A DNA stretch of 64,000 nucleotides from Lachnospiraceae bacterium (GTDB lineage Bacteria; Bacillota; Clostridia; Lachnospirales; Lachnospiraceae), in assembly GCA_017617395.1 (NCBI GenBank), contig JAFZWG010000072.1, positions 1 to 64,000 of the forward strand, read 5' to 3'. Numbering within the stretch: the stretch's first letter is position 1; each line of letters opens with the position of its first letter. A program made the position numbers and the translations under genes. Positions 1 through 11,119 of the stretch are shown in pieces. Under the pieces are notes generated by a model that worked only from the letters and a program-made list of their open reading frames with translations, made no database searches and had not been told where the DNA came from.

Positions 1-82
1 CAAGAAGCGCATGCGCCAGGTCGGAAACGTAGAGATTCCGCAGGCGGCGTTTATGAGCGTTTTGAAGCTGGATGAAGAATGA
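1..82 (+). CDS. lepA: Elongation factor 4 (LepA), C-terminal end only
   Basis: Only the last 26 codons are in the window; the first complete codon is at base 2 and the TGA is at 80-82. The tail contains KKRMRQVGNVEIPQ followed by an acidic end, which is the usual C-terminus of the ribosome-associated GTPase LepA/EF4. That enzyme back-translocates ribosomes stalled under ionic or cold stress. lepA directly upstream of hemW and the hrcA operon is a standard Firmicutes order, which supports the call. The identification rests on this short tail and on position, since no GTPase motif is inside the window. Confidence 0.8.
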   Translation, partial: KKRMRQVGNVEIPQAAFMSVLKLDEE

Positions 83-90
83 TTTAACGG

Positions 91-120
91 AAACGCTGAT
101 GTCAGGTCAGCGTTTCTTTG
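91..120 (+). terminator. Hairpin terminator after lepA
   Basis: A perfect 9-bp stem (AAACGCTGA at 91-99, TCAGCGTTT at 107-115) with a 7-base loop lies just past the lepA stop. The 3' arm ends in TTT and runs into CTTTG, so the U-tract is short and interrupted. hemW begins 14 bases beyond, so readthrough or partial termination is plausible. Confidence 0.55.
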
Positions 121-133
121 TATCGGAGCGAAC

Positions 134-1249
134 ATGGAACTGTACATCCACATTCCTTTCTGCGCACGCAAGTGCGCCTATTGCGACTTCCTGTCGTTTG
201 CGGATCGCATGAATCTGCGTGATGCCTACGGGGAGGCGCTTCTTCGCGACCTCTCGGCTTACGCGGCCGGTTGTGACGGAAAGCCTCATGTGGAGACCGT
301 GTTCATCGGCGGCGGTACGCCTTCGCTGATGCAGGAGGGCTTCTATACGAAGCTTTTCGCAGCGATTCGCCGCGATTATGATCTCGCGGAAAATGCAGAG
401 ATCACGATCGAGTGTAACCCGGGAACCGTGACGCCCGAAAAACTCTCGGAGTACCGTGCTGCGGGCATCAATCGCATCAGCTTCGGTGCGCAGTCCGCGG
501 ATGATAAAGAGCTTGCATTGCTTGGTCGTATTCACGTCTGGAGCGAAGTGGAAGCGTCTGTGCGGATGGCGCGGGAAGCAGGTTTTGACAACGTAAGCAT
601 CGACCTTATGATGAACCTTCCGGGACAGACGTGCGATGGCTTTGCGAGGACACTGGAGCGCGCGATCGCGCTTGCGCCTGAGCATATTTCGGCGTACAGC
701 CTGATCGTGGAGCCCGGCACTGCATTTTACGAGCGGTATGCGGAGCATCCCGAATTGTTGCCTTCCGATGAAGAGGCGAGCCGCACGTACGAGACCGCGG
801 TGAAGCTTTTGGCGAAGGCGGGATACGAGCAGTATGAGATCTCGAATTTCGCGAAGGAGGGCTTTGCGTGCCGGCACAACATCGGTTACTGGCGCAGGGC
901 TGAGTATCTCGGCGTCGGAATCGGCGCAGCGAGCCTGATCGGAGATCGGAGGTTCTCGGTTTCTAGGGACATTACGGCGTATCTTGAGAAGCTTACGTAT
1001 GTGGATGAGGAGGTTTTGTCCAAGGCGGATCAAAGAAATGAGACGGTGATGCTGGGGCTTCGGATGAACGAGGGTATCGACCTTGTAGGTTTTCGCGAAA
1101 AATACGGCGATGAGGCTGCGGAGGAGCTGCTTTCGAAGGCACAAAAGTACGTGTCGGCAGGACTTGCGAACGTAAGCGGAGACCGGCTGGCGCTCACGGT
1201 CCGCGGTATGCTTGTGAGCAACGCGATACTGGCGGATCTGATAGAGTAG
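134..1249 (+). CDS. hemW: Radical SAM heme chaperone HemW
   Basis: 371-residue radical-SAM protein. The CxxxCxxC cluster ligands are C10, C14 and C17, inside the segment YIHIPFCARKCAYCDF that is typical of the HemN/HemW group. The next conserved patch, VFIGGGTPS, follows near residue 56. These short proteins were long annotated as oxygen-independent coproporphyrinogen III oxidase; HemW is now regarded as a heme-binding chaperone that inserts heme into membrane enzymes. lepA-hemW adjacency is common in Firmicutes and favours HemW over true HemN. The ATG at 134 has only a weak purine-rich ribosome site. Length and motifs are normal and nothing looks broken. Confidence 0.9.
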   Translation: MELYIHIPFCARKCAYCDFLSFADRMNLRDAYGEALLRDLSAYAAGCDGKPHVETVFIGGGTPSLMQEGFYTKLFAAIRRDYDLAENAEITIECNPGTVTPEKLSEYRAAGINRISFGAQSADDKELALLGRIHVWSEVEASVRMAREAGFDNVSIDLMMNLPGQTCDGFARTLERAIALAPEHISAYSLIVEPGTAFYERYAEHPELLPSDEEASRTYETAVKLLAKAGYEQYEISNFAKEGFACRHNIGYWRRAEYLGVGIGAASLIGDRRFSVSRDITAYLEKLTYVDEEVLSKADQRNETVMLGLRMNEGIDLVGFREKYGDEAAEELLSKAQKYVSAGLANVSGDRLALTVRGMLVSNAILADLIE

Positions 1250-1281
1250 CAGGGTGCATTTTCCGAATAAAACGTATGCGC

Positions 1282-1310
1282 GCGGGAGGATTTCGGTCCT
1301 CCCGCTTTTG
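1282..1310 (+). terminator. Rho-independent terminator after hemW
   Basis: A perfect 9-bp GC-rich stem (GCGGGAGGA at 1282-1290, TCCTCCCGC at 1297-1305), a 6-base loop and TTTT. It closes the hemW unit before the heat-shock promoter. Confidence 0.85.
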
Positions 1311-1355
1311 GCGTAAATTTCATCGACATTTTCCGAAAAAGTTCTTAGAAATGTA

Positions 1356-1384
1356 TTGACAAAAGTGCGTTTCGGGTGTATTCT
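1356..1384 (+). promoter_or_regulatory. Sigma-A-type promoter of the hrcA-grpE-dnaK-dnaJ operon
   Basis: TTGACA at 1356-1361, 17-base spacer, TATTCT at 1379-1384. The predicted start near 1391 places the CIRCE operator immediately downstream, as expected for HrcA repression. Confidence 0.85.
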
Positions 1385-1395
1385 TTGCGTAGATG

Positions 1396-1422
1396 TTAGC
1401 ACTCGGCCATGCTGAGTGCTAA
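1396..1422 (+). promoter_or_regulatory. CIRCE operator (HrcA-binding inverted repeat)
   Basis: TTAGCACTC at 1396-1404, nine bases, then GAGTGCTAA at 1414-1422: an exact match to the CIRCE consensus. HrcA bound here represses the operon until heat shock titrates GroEL, which HrcA needs for activity. It lies in the early transcribed leader, 27 bases before the hrcA start. Confidence 0.98.
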
Positions 1423-1449
1423 TAAATTGGAAAGGCGGGACCAAAGACA

Positions 1450-2472
1450 GTGGAATTGGACAGTCGAAAAATGACCATTCTGCGAGCCATCATTCAGAAC
1501 TATCTGGAAACCGGCGAACCGGTAGGTTCCCGCACGATTTCCAAGTATACGGACCTGAATCTGAGCTCGGCTACCATCCGGAACGAGATGTCCGACCTTG
1601 AGGAGATGGGCTACATCGTGCAGCCGCACACCTCGGCGGGCCGCATTCCTTCGGATAAGGGATATCGTCTGTACGTCGACATGCTGATGCAGGACAAGCA
1701 GATGGAGATGGATTCGTTGAAGCTTGAGCTGAACGCGAAGTCCGAGAAGCTCGACAGCATCTTGAAGGAAGCTGCGAGAGTCGTTGCGGCCAACACGAAC
1801 TATGCTTCGATGATCACCGCGCCGCGGTACCGCAAGAGAAGCATCAAGTTCTTGCAGCTGACGCAGGTCGACGATGCGAGCCTTTTAGCGGTTGTCATTT
1901 TGGAAGGCAACATCGTCAAGAACAACATTATCCATGTGGATGAGGTGCTCACGGCCGAGACGCTTCTAAAGCTTAATCTCATGCTGAACACGTTCCTGCA
2001 GGGGCTTGACATCGAGGAGATCAACGCGAGCGTCATGCAGAAGCTTCGCACCGAGTCCGGCGCGTACGCATCGCTCATCAGCGATATCATCGACGTGATT
2101 GCGACGAGCCTCGAGGGCGAAGAGGTCGAGGCATACACGAGCGGTTCGACGAACATTTTCAAGTATCCCGAACTCAACGATTCGCAGAAGGCGAGCAATT
2201 TGCTGACGGCTCTTGAGGAGAAGAAGCAGCTGACCGAGCTGATGTATCAGGAGGGCGATTCGGAGCGAGGCATTCAGGTATATATCGGCGACGAGTCCCC
2301 GCTCGAGGCGACCAAGGATTGTTCGGTCGTCACGGCGACGTACCACATCGAGGAGGGCGTGTACGGCAAGATCGGTATCATCGGTCCGCGCCGTATGGAC
2401 TACCAGAAGGTCGTCGGAACATTAAAGAATCTCATGTCGGAGCTTGACCAGATTTTCCAGAAGGGCAAGTGA
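1450..2472 (+). CDS. hrcA: Heat-inducible transcription repressor HrcA
   Basis: 340-residue repressor that binds the CIRCE element just upstream, so the operon is autoregulated. The N-terminal winged helix covers roughly residues 1-75; PVGSRTISK and the following LSSATIRNEMSDLEEMGY are the family's DNA-binding and dimer signatures. The C-terminal GAF-like domain ends near IIGPRRMDYQKVV, also typical. Translation starts at a GTG, with the purine-rich stretch AAAGGCGGGA at 1431-1440 upstream. It is the first gene of hrcA-grpE-dnaK-dnaJ. Full length for the family. Confidence 0.96.
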   Translation: MELDSRKMTILRAIIQNYLETGEPVGSRTISKYTDLNLSSATIRNEMSDLEEMGYIVQPHTSAGRIPSDKGYRLYVDMLMQDKQMEMDSLKLELNAKSEKLDSILKEAARVVAANTNYASMITAPRYRKRSIKFLQLTQVDDASLLAVVILEGNIVKNNIIHVDEVLTAETLLKLNLMLNTFLQGLDIEEINASVMQKLRTESGAYASLISDIIDVIATSLEGEEVEAYTSGSTNIFKYPELNDSQKASNLLTALEEKKQLTELMYQEGDSERGIQVYIGDESPLEATKDCSVVTATYHIEEGVYGKIGIIGPRRMDYQKVVGTLKNLMSELDQIFQKGK

Positions 2473-2492
2473 GACTGTGATAGGAGGTTGGA

Positions 2493-5151
<2,659 letters not shown>

Positions 5152-5171
5152 GTCAGCATTTTCCTGCTGAC
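5152..5171 (+). other. Hairpin between dnaK and dnaJ
   Basis: GTCAGCA (5152-5158) and TGCTGAC (5165-5171) pair perfectly around a TTTTCC loop, starting at the base after the dnaK stop. The dnaJ ribosome site follows at once. There is no U-tract, so an mRNA stability or translation-coupling role is more likely than termination. Confidence 0.4.
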
Positions 5172-5182
5172 AGGAGCTGTAT

Positions 5183-6319
5183 ATGGCGGACACTAAGAGA
5201 GATTACTACGAGGTCCTCGGCGTTTCCAAAACCGCGACGGATGACGAGATCAAGAAGGCCTACCGGAGTCTCGCGAAGAAGTATCACCCGGACGTAAACC
5301 CGGGCGACAAGACCGCGGAAGCCAAATTCAAAGAGGCAAGCGAAGCCTATTCCGTGCTGAGTGATGCGGACAAGCGTGCTCAGTACGACCGCTTCGGCCA
5401 TGCCGCGTTTGAACAGGGCGGTGGCGGCGGATACGACTTCACGGGCGACTTCAGCGACATCTTCGACATGTTCGGCTTCGGCGACATGTTCGGAGGCGGC
5501 CGCAGATCCCGTTCCGGCGGCGGCAACGCACCGAGAAACGGTGCGAGCGTTCGCGCGACGATCCGCATCACGTTCCAGGAGGCGGTTTTCGGCTGCGAGA
5601 AGGAGCTTGAGCTCAACTTCAAGGACACCTGCAAGACCTGCGGCGGTTCCGGCGCAAAGCCTGGAACGAGCGCGGAGACGTGTACGAAGTGTAAGGGAAG
5701 CGGCTCGATCATCTTCACACAGCAGACGATCCTGGGTGTGATTCAAAATCAAAAAGTATGCCCGGATTGCAAGGGCACCGGCAAGGTGATCCGCGACAAA
5801 TGCAAGGATTGCTACGGCACCGGTTACATCGCAACCCGCAAGACCATCAAGGTTGTGATTCCGGCCGGTATCGACGAAGGACAGAGCATCCGCATGCGTG
5901 ACCTCGGAGAGCCCGGTGTCAACGGCGGCGAGAGAGGAAGTCTTTTGGTTGATGTTCAGATCTCGAGAGACCCGGTGTTCCAGAGAGACAACTTCGACCT
6001 GTACTCGACAATGCCGATCTCGTACGCGCAGGCGGCGCTCGGCGGCGACATCCGAATCCACACGATCGACGGCGATGTTTTGTATGACTTAAAGCCCGGA
6101 ACCCAGACCGACACGAAGGTGCGTCTGAGAGGAAAGGGCGTGCCGTATCTGCACCGTGAGAACCAGAGAGGCGATCACTATGTGACTCTGATCGTGCAGG
6201 TGCCGACGAAGCTTACGAGCGAACAGAAGGATCTGCTTCGTGCATTTGACGATTCTTTGAACGGAAAGACGCCCGGTGGAGACGACGGGAAGAAGAAAAA
6301 CCGGTTTTTCGGCAAATAA
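5183..6319 (+). CDS. dnaJ: Chaperone protein DnaJ (type I Hsp40)
   Basis: 378 residues with the full type I layout. The J domain (1-70) has the HPD at 35-37 that stimulates DnaK ATPase. A Gly/Phe-rich linker (about 75-115) includes the [18 protein letters not shown] run. Four zinc-finger repeats follow ([32 protein letters not shown]), then the C-terminal substrate-binding domains. It is the last gene of the CIRCE-controlled operon and is followed by a strong terminator. Confidence 0.97.
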   Translation: MADTKRDYYEVLGVSKTATDDEIKKAYRSLAKKYHPDVNPGDKTAEAKFKEASEAYSVLSDADKRAQYDRFGHAAFEQGGGGGYDFTGDFSDIFDMFGFGDMFGGGRRSRSGGGNAPRNGASVRATIRITFQEAVFGCEKELELNFKDTCKTCGGSGAKPGTSAETCTKCKGSGSIIFTQQTILGVIQNQKVCPDCKGTGKVIRDKCKDCYGTGYIATRKTIKVVIPAGIDEGQSIRMRDLGEPGVNGGERGSLLVDVQISRDPVFQRDNFDLYSTMPISYAQAALGGDIRIHTIDGDVLYDLKPGTQTDTKVRLRGKGVPYLHRENQRGDHYVTLIVQVPTKLTSEQKDLLRAFDDSLNGKTPGGDDGKKKNRFFGK

Positions 6320-6323
6320 TGAC

Positions 6324-6354
6324 AAGTGTGCTGCGTATGCGGCACACTTTTTTT
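6324..6354 (+). terminator. Rho-independent terminator of the heat-shock operon
   Basis: An 11-bp stem (6324-6334 with 6339-6349, one T-G wobble), a GTAT loop and at least six T residues, five bases past the dnaJ stop. Confidence 0.93.
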
Positions 6355-6437
6355 GCTTGTTCCTTCGGGCGGTTTGTGGTATCCTATCAAAAGGTATGGG
6401 CTGATATCGGAAAATGCCTTTGGAAGGAAGATTCACG

Positions 6438-7424
6438 ATGAAGTGGAAAGTATATACAATCACAACGACTGTGGACGCGGAGGACTACGTCTGCGCGGCT
6501 TTGACGGAGCTTGGATTTGACAGCGTGGAGATCATCGACTCGGTGCCTTTGACCAAAGAGGAGGAGAAGGCGCAGTTTATCGATATTCCGCCCGTTCTTC
6601 CCGAAGGGGACACGACGTCCCGGATTCGATGCTACGAGGAGACCTCGGAGGCGTCGGACCGCACGGAGGAGATCTTATCGGCAATCCGCGAGTACGAGGA
6701 CATCGTCGACCTCGGAGAGTTGACGGTTGAGACCTCGGTGACCGAGGATCTGGACTGGATCAACAACTGGAAGCAGTATTTTCATTCGTTCCGCATCGGC
6801 GAGGACATCGTGATCAAGCCGACGTGGGAGTCGGATGCGGACGTGAAGGACGGCGACCTGGTCGTGGAGATCGATCCGGGCACTGCGTTCGGCACGGGCT
6901 CGCATGAGACGACATGGCTCTGCATCGAGGGGCTTAAGGAGCGCGTGAAGCAGGATTCGGCGGTTTTGGATGTCGGATGCGGAAGCGGAATCCTTACGAT
7001 CATCGCGAAGAAGCTTGGCGCATCGTATTGCGTCGGCGTCGATATCGACCCGGTTGCGGTCGAGGTCTCGAAGGAAAATGCAGCGCAGAACGACCTCTTT
7101 GTTGCGATCGCCGACAAGCCGGAAATTATCCCCGGAGCGGTTTCGTTCTTTGCGGGGGACGTGATTTCCGATGCTGCGTTTGCAAATGATGTTACGCTGC
7201 AGCGCTACGACGTGGTTGTCGCCAATATCTTAGCGGACATCATCATGCCGCTGGCGCCTGTTGTTAAGCAGTTTCTTTCGGAGGACGGCGTGTTTTTGTG
7301 CTCCGGCATTTTGAATACGCGCGAGGCCGAGGTTCGGGCTTCTTTGGAGAAGGACGGCTATGAGGTCATCGGTGCGAAGCATCGAAACGATTGGGTGAGC
7401 CTTGCGGCCCGCGTTAGAAGATAG
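6438..7424 (+). CDS. prmA: Ribosomal protein L11 methyltransferase PrmA
   Basis: 328-residue SAM-dependent methyltransferase predicted to trimethylate ribosomal protein L11. The catalytic domain has the glycine-rich SAM loop VLDVGCGSGILTI and the acidic motif VGVDIDPVAV. The segment EIDPGTAFGTGSHETT before it is characteristic of PrmA. The N-terminal L11-recognition domain is present. The start is the ATG at 6438, which has GGAAGGAAG immediately upstream; an in-frame ATG at 6414 lacks a ribosome site. dnaJ-prmA-rsmE is a conserved Firmicutes order. Confidence 0.93.
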   Translation: MKWKVYTITTTVDAEDYVCAALTELGFDSVEIIDSVPLTKEEEKAQFIDIPPVLPEGDTTSRIRCYEETSEASDRTEEILSAIREYEDIVDLGELTVETSVTEDLDWINNWKQYFHSFRIGEDIVIKPTWESDADVKDGDLVVEIDPGTAFGTGSHETTWLCIEGLKERVKQDSAVLDVGCGSGILTIIAKKLGASYCVGVDIDPVAVEVSKENAAQNDLFVAIADKPEIIPGAVSFFAGDVISDAAFANDVTLQRYDVVVANILADIIMPLAPVVKQFLSEDGVFLCSGILNTREAEVRASLEKDGYEVIGAKHRNDWVSLAARVRR

Positions 7425-7432
7425 GAGACGGT

Positions 7433-8194
7433 ATGCCCAGATTTTTCGTGGATCCGGAGGCTGTGGGGAAGAGTACCATCACGGTCACGGAGGGGGACTA
7501 CAATCACATTCGAAACGTGCTGCGCATGCGCATCGGCGAGCCGATCACGGTGTGCGACGGACAGGGGACGGAGTATGCCTGCACGGTAGAGTCGTACGGC
7601 GAGCGCGAGTGTGTCCTGAAGATTGAGGAGCGCATTGCGTCCGCGGTGGAGCTTCCCGTGGCGATCACGCTTTGTCAGGGCCTTCCCAAGAAGGACAAGA
7701 TGGAGCTCATCATCCAGAAGGCGGTTGAGCTCGGAGTCACGTGCGTTGTTCCTGTCATGTGCGAGCGAACGATTGTGAAGCTTGAGGATCCGAAGAAGGA
7801 GGCACGCAAGGTCGAGCGTTTCGGCGCGATCGCGGAGGCGGCAGCCAAGCAGAGCGGTCGCGGAATCGTTCCCGAGGTGACGCATCCGGTCTCTTGGAAA
7901 CAGGCCGTAAACGATGCTGTGGGGCGCGGCGACGTCATCTTGGTGCCCTATGAAAATGCACTCGGAATGCGTGCGACTGTTGATGCATTTGCCGAAGCTA
8001 TCAAGGCTTCCGGCGTCAGCATCTTCATCGGTCCCGAGGGAGGTCTCACGAGAGATGAGGTTGCGTATGCGGAGAGCACAGGGGCGAAGATCATCAGTCT
8101 CGGACGCAGGATATTGCGCACGGAAACCGCCGGAATTGCGGTATTGTCGGCTTTGATGCTTAAGATTGAGGAGGCAAGCGAGGCAGACGTATGA
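7433..8194 (+). CDS. rsmE: 16S rRNA m3U1498 methyltransferase RsmE
   Basis: 253-residue SPOUT-class methyltransferase that modifies U1498 of 16S rRNA. The N-terminal PUA-like domain opens with MPRFFVDPEAV and contains HIRNVLRMRIGEPI. The C-terminal knot carries FIGPEGGLTRDEV and ISLGRRILRTETA, which bind SAM. It follows prmA after 8 bases and overlaps the next gene by 4 bases (ATGA), indicating translational coupling. Confidence 0.95.
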   Translation: MPRFFVDPEAVGKSTITVTEGDYNHIRNVLRMRIGEPITVCDGQGTEYACTVESYGERECVLKIEERIASAVELPVAITLCQGLPKKDKMELIIQKAVELGVTCVVPVMCERTIVKLEDPKKEARKVERFGAIAEAAAKQSGRGIVPEVTHPVSWKQAVNDAVGRGDVILVPYENALGMRATVDAFAEAIKASGVSIFIGPEGGLTRDEVAYAESTGAKIISLGRRILRTETAGIAVLSALMLKIEEASEADV

Positions 8195-9378
8195 GAGAGA
8201 TTTATCTGGATAACGCCGCGACGACGAGGGTTCTGCCCGAGGTCGCGGATATCATGCATAAGGTGATGCTTGAGGACTACGGCAATCCGTCTTCGCTGCA
8301 CTCGAAGGGCTTTGCGGCGGAAGGCTATGTCCGAGAGGCGAGAAAGCAGATTGCGTCGAGTCTGAAGGCGTCCGAGAAGGAGATCATCTTCACCTCGGGC
8401 GGCACGGAGTCGAACAATATGGCATTGTTGTGCGGCGCCGACGCGAAGAAGCGAAGCGGCAGGCACATCATCACGACCCGGATCGAGCACGCCTCGGTGT
8501 ATCAGCCGATTTTGCGGCTGGCAGACCTCGGTTATGAAGTGACTTTCCTTGAGGTTGATCACAACGGCGTCGTTTCGCCCGAAACGCTTCGAAACGCGCT
8601 TCGCGACGATACGATATTAGTGTCGATCATGGCGGTCAACAACGAAATCGGCTCGGTGATGCCGATTGCGGAGCTTGCGGAAGTTGCGCACAGTTTCAAA
8701 AAGGACATTCTGTTTCACACGGACGCGATCCAGGGCTACGGCAAGATTCCGATCATCCCCAGGCGAATGGGCATCGACCTGATGAGCGTGAGCGGCCACA
8801 AGCTGCACGGACCGAAGGGAAGCGGTTTTCTGTATATCCGCGACAAGCTCGCGATCAAGCCGCTTTTGTACGGCGGCGGACAGCAACGCGACCTTCGCTC
8901 CGGCACGGAAAATGTGCCCGCCATCGCCGGTTTCGGCGTTGCGGTGCAGCATTTCTTCGCCGATGCGGATGAATACCGCGAGCGAATGTTCCGCTGCAAG
9001 GAGCGCTTTGTGACGGAGATGGAGACGGTACCGGGCGCGCACGTCAACGGCATTTTTGCGGAGGAAAATCTTCCCCTTGCGATGAGAATCCGCAAGACCG
9101 CACCGCATATTGTGAGTGTCAGCTTCGATGGCATCCGCAGCGAGGTATTGCTGCACGCGCTGGCGGAGAAGGGCATCTACGTGTCCTCGGGCTCCGCATG
9201 TTCCTCAAATCATCCGGCCATCAGCGGAACGCTTTCCGCGATCGGTGTGGCGAAGGAACTTCTCGACAGCACGCTTCGCTTCAGCTTCTGCACGACCACG
9301 ACCGAAGAGGAGATTGCGATTGCCGCGGATGCGCTTCGCGAGCTCGTCCCGGTGTTGTCAAAATACCGCAGAAGTTAA
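8191..9378 (+). CDS. Cysteine desulfurase (NifS/IscS-like, probable sulfur donor to ThiI)
   Basis: 395-residue PLP enzyme of aminotransferase class V that moves sulfur from cysteine to an enzyme persulfide. The PLP lysine lies in SVSGHKLHGPKG and the mobile catalytic cysteine in SSGSACSSN. The N-terminus, IYLDNAATTRVLPEV, is typical. No scaffold gene (iscU/nifU) or iscR is nearby, and thiI is the next gene. The arrangement matches the dedicated desulfurase-ThiI pairs of Bacillus (NifZ-ThiI) used for 4-thiouridine in tRNA, so that role is inferred rather than general Fe-S assembly. It overlaps rsmE by 4 bases. Confidence 0.9.
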   Translation: MREIYLDNAATTRVLPEVADIMHKVMLEDYGNPSSLHSKGFAAEGYVREARKQIASSLKASEKEIIFTSGGTESNNMALLCGADAKKRSGRHIITTRIEHASVYQPILRLADLGYEVTFLEVDHNGVVSPETLRNALRDDTILVSIMAVNNEIGSVMPIAELAEVAHSFKKDILFHTDAIQGYGKIPIIPRRMGIDLMSVSGHKLHGPKGSGFLYIRDKLAIKPLLYGGGQQRDLRSGTENVPAIAGFGVAVQHFFADADEYRERMFRCKERFVTEMETVPGAHVNGIFAEENLPLAMRIRKTAPHIVSVSFDGIRSEVLLHALAEKGIYVSSGSACSSNHPAISGTLSAIGVAKELLDSTLRFSFCTTTTEEEIAIAADALRELVPVLSKYRRS

Positions 9379-9465
9379 ATTGTCAGAATATTCTAAAGCG
9401 CAAAATCGCATGCATAAAACGATAAAACATGCAATTCTATACAAATATGCAGGAGAAAACAGTAC

Positions 9466-10656
9466 ATGTATCACGCTTTTTTGATCAAATACGCGGAAAT
9501 CGGCTTAAAGGGCAACAATCGCTCGTACTTTGAGGACTGTCTCGTCAAGCAGCTTCGCTACAGCTTAAAGCTTGCCGGAAGCGACTATCAGGTGCGCAAG
9601 GAGCCGGGCAGAATTTTCGTCGAGTGCCCCGAGAATTTCGACTATGACGACACCGTGGAGGCAATTTCGCGCGTGTTCGGCGTGTCGGGCTATTGCCCCG
9701 TGGAAATCGAGAGAAGCACTGCCTGGGAGGATATTCTAGCAGCGTGCGGCCGCTATGTTGAGGAACACGTGAAGGACCGCAATGTGACCTTCAAGGTATT
9801 TTGCAAGCGCGGCAATAAGGAGTATCCGAAGACTTCTCCGGAGATCTGCGCGGAGGTCGGTGAGTATCTTCTTGAGCGCTTCCCGGAATTGAAGGTTGAT
9901 GTCGTGAACCCGCAGATGGCATTTACGGTTGAGGTGCGCGGACGCGTCTACATTTACACCGATACTTATGACGGTCCGGGCGGAATGCCGGTCGGCTGCA
10001 ACGGAAAGGCGATGCTTTTGCTCTCGGGCGGAATCGACAGCCCTGTTGCCGGCTATATGATCGCAAAGCGCGGCGTTTACATTGACGCGACGTACTTCCA
10101 TGCGCCGCCGTACACGAGCGAGAGAGCGCTTCAGAAGGTCATCGACCTTGCAAAGATCATCTCGGCGTACACGGGACCGATTCATTTGAATGTGGTGAAT
10201 TTTACGGAGATTCAGATGTTCATCTACGAGCGTTGCCCGCATGATGAGCTCACGATTTTGATGCGCCGTTACATGATGCGGATCGCAGAGACAATCGCAA
10301 AACAATACGACTGTCTCGCACTTGTGACCGGCGAGAGCATCGGTCAGGTTGCGAGCCAGACGATGCAGAGCCTGAACACGACCAATGCGGTGTGTACGCT
10401 GCCCGTGTACCGGCCGTTGATCGCGTTTGACAAGGAGGATATCGTCGCCATCTCGAAGAAGATCGGAACGTATGAGACGAGCATTCTGCCGTTTGAGGAC
10501 TGCTGCACGATTTACGTCGCGAAGCATCCGGTCACGAAGCCGATCGTGAAGGCGATGGAAAAGTCCGAGAAATTGCTTGCGGACAAGATCGACGAGATGG
10601 TCGAGAGAGCGCTCGCGGAGCGTCAGGTCATCCGCATCGCGCCGGGGATGGAGTAG
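9466..10656 (+). CDS. thiI: tRNA 4-thiouridine synthase ThiI
   Basis: 396-residue enzyme that adenylates and thiolates U8 of tRNA. An N-terminal ferredoxin-like plus THUMP region covers about residues 1-165, and the PP-loop ATPase follows with LLLSGGIDSPVAGYM. It ends without the C-terminal rhodanese domain of the E. coli protein, the usual short Gram-positive form that takes sulfur from a partner desulfurase. That partner is the gene just upstream. The 87-base gap before it is AT-rich but no convincing promoter is readable. The ribosome site GGAG precedes the ATG. Confidence 0.95.
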   Translation: MYHAFLIKYAEIGLKGNNRSYFEDCLVKQLRYSLKLAGSDYQVRKEPGRIFVECPENFDYDDTVEAISRVFGVSGYCPVEIERSTAWEDILAACGRYVEEHVKDRNVTFKVFCKRGNKEYPKTSPEICAEVGEYLLERFPELKVDVVNPQMAFTVEVRGRVYIYTDTYDGPGGMPVGCNGKAMLLLSGGIDSPVAGYMIAKRGVYIDATYFHAPPYTSERALQKVIDLAKIISAYTGPIHLNVVNFTEIQMFIYERCPHDELTILMRRYMMRIAETIAKQYDCLALVTGESIGQVASQTMQSLNTTNAVCTLPVYRPLIAFDKEDIVAISKKIGTYETSILPFEDCCTIYVAKHPVTKPIVKAMEKSEKLLADKIDEMVERALAERQVIRIAPGME

Positions 10657-10685
10657 GCAGGGAGCATTTTCCGTGCGAAAAATGC

Positions 10686-10720
10686 AAACAAAAACGGGCA
10701 CTGCACATGGCAATGCCCGT
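10686..10720 (-). terminator. Terminator of the reverse-strand HPr-like gene
   Basis: ACGGGCA (10694-10700) pairs with TGCCCGT (10714-10720), extended by further pairs in the arms. Read on the minus strand it is followed by TTTTTG. There is no T-run on the plus side, so it serves the minus-strand gene ending at 10755. Confidence 0.8.
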
Positions 10721-10754
10721 AGGAAACACGCTAGTCACACGATGGTTGCCGCAA

Positions 10755-10985
10755 TCAACACAGGTACGGCTTCAGCACATCGAGAATGGTGTCAATCTGC
10801 TCGTCGTTATGGATGTTCAGCGTGATCGGCCGGGAAAGGTCGAGACTGAAAATGCCCATGATGGACTTGGCATCGATGACGTACCGTCCGGATACGAGAT
10901 CGAAGTCGGAGTCAAAGCGCGTAATGTCGTTGACGAAGTTCTTCACCTTGTCGATGGAGTTCAGAGTGATAGTGACCGTTTTCAT
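10755..10985 (-). CDS. HPr-like protein lacking the phosphorylatable histidine
   Basis: 76-residue protein with the HPr fold pattern and length. The second half aligns well: AKSIMGIFSLDL matches the HPr regulatory-serine segment (Ser46 of HPr is S41 here). The HxRP active-site loop is absent; the equivalent stretch reads LNSIDKVKNF and contains no His, so phosphotransfer from enzyme I is not possible. Crh of Bacillus also lacks this His and keeps the regulatory Ser, so a regulatory role is a reasonable inference, but the overall sequence is far from Crh. It is a single-gene unit on the opposite strand with its own promoter, strong ribosome site (AAGGAGGAAG) and terminator. Confidence 0.82.
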   Translation of the reverse strand: MKTVTITLNSIDKVKNFVNDITRFDSDFDLVSGRYVIDAKSIMGIFSLDLSRPITLNIHNDEQIDTILDVLKPYLC

Positions 10986-11015
10986 GTTTCTTCCTCCTTA
11001 TTCGGTGCTGTTTTC

Positions 11016-11044
11016 ATAGTACCTTTTCCAGGCGGAAAAGTCAA
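11016..11044 (-). promoter_or_regulatory. Sigma-A-type promoter of the HPr-like gene
   Basis: On the minus strand TTGACT (11039-11044), 17-base spacer, TACTAT (11016-11021). Transcription would start near 11009, about 25 bases before the start codon. Confidence 0.85.
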
Positions 11045-11119
11045 TCGTTTTACGAGATTTTATGCGAGAAAAATGAGGCATTCGTAAAATCTTACGATCC
11101 TCTTTTACGGGAGCTCGGT

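Noticed and set aside
9379..9465. Promoter or regulatory RNA between the desulfurase gene and thiI
   Set aside because: AT-rich with a loose GCATG/CATGC inverted repeat, but no hexamer pair with acceptable spacing and no known RNA motif.
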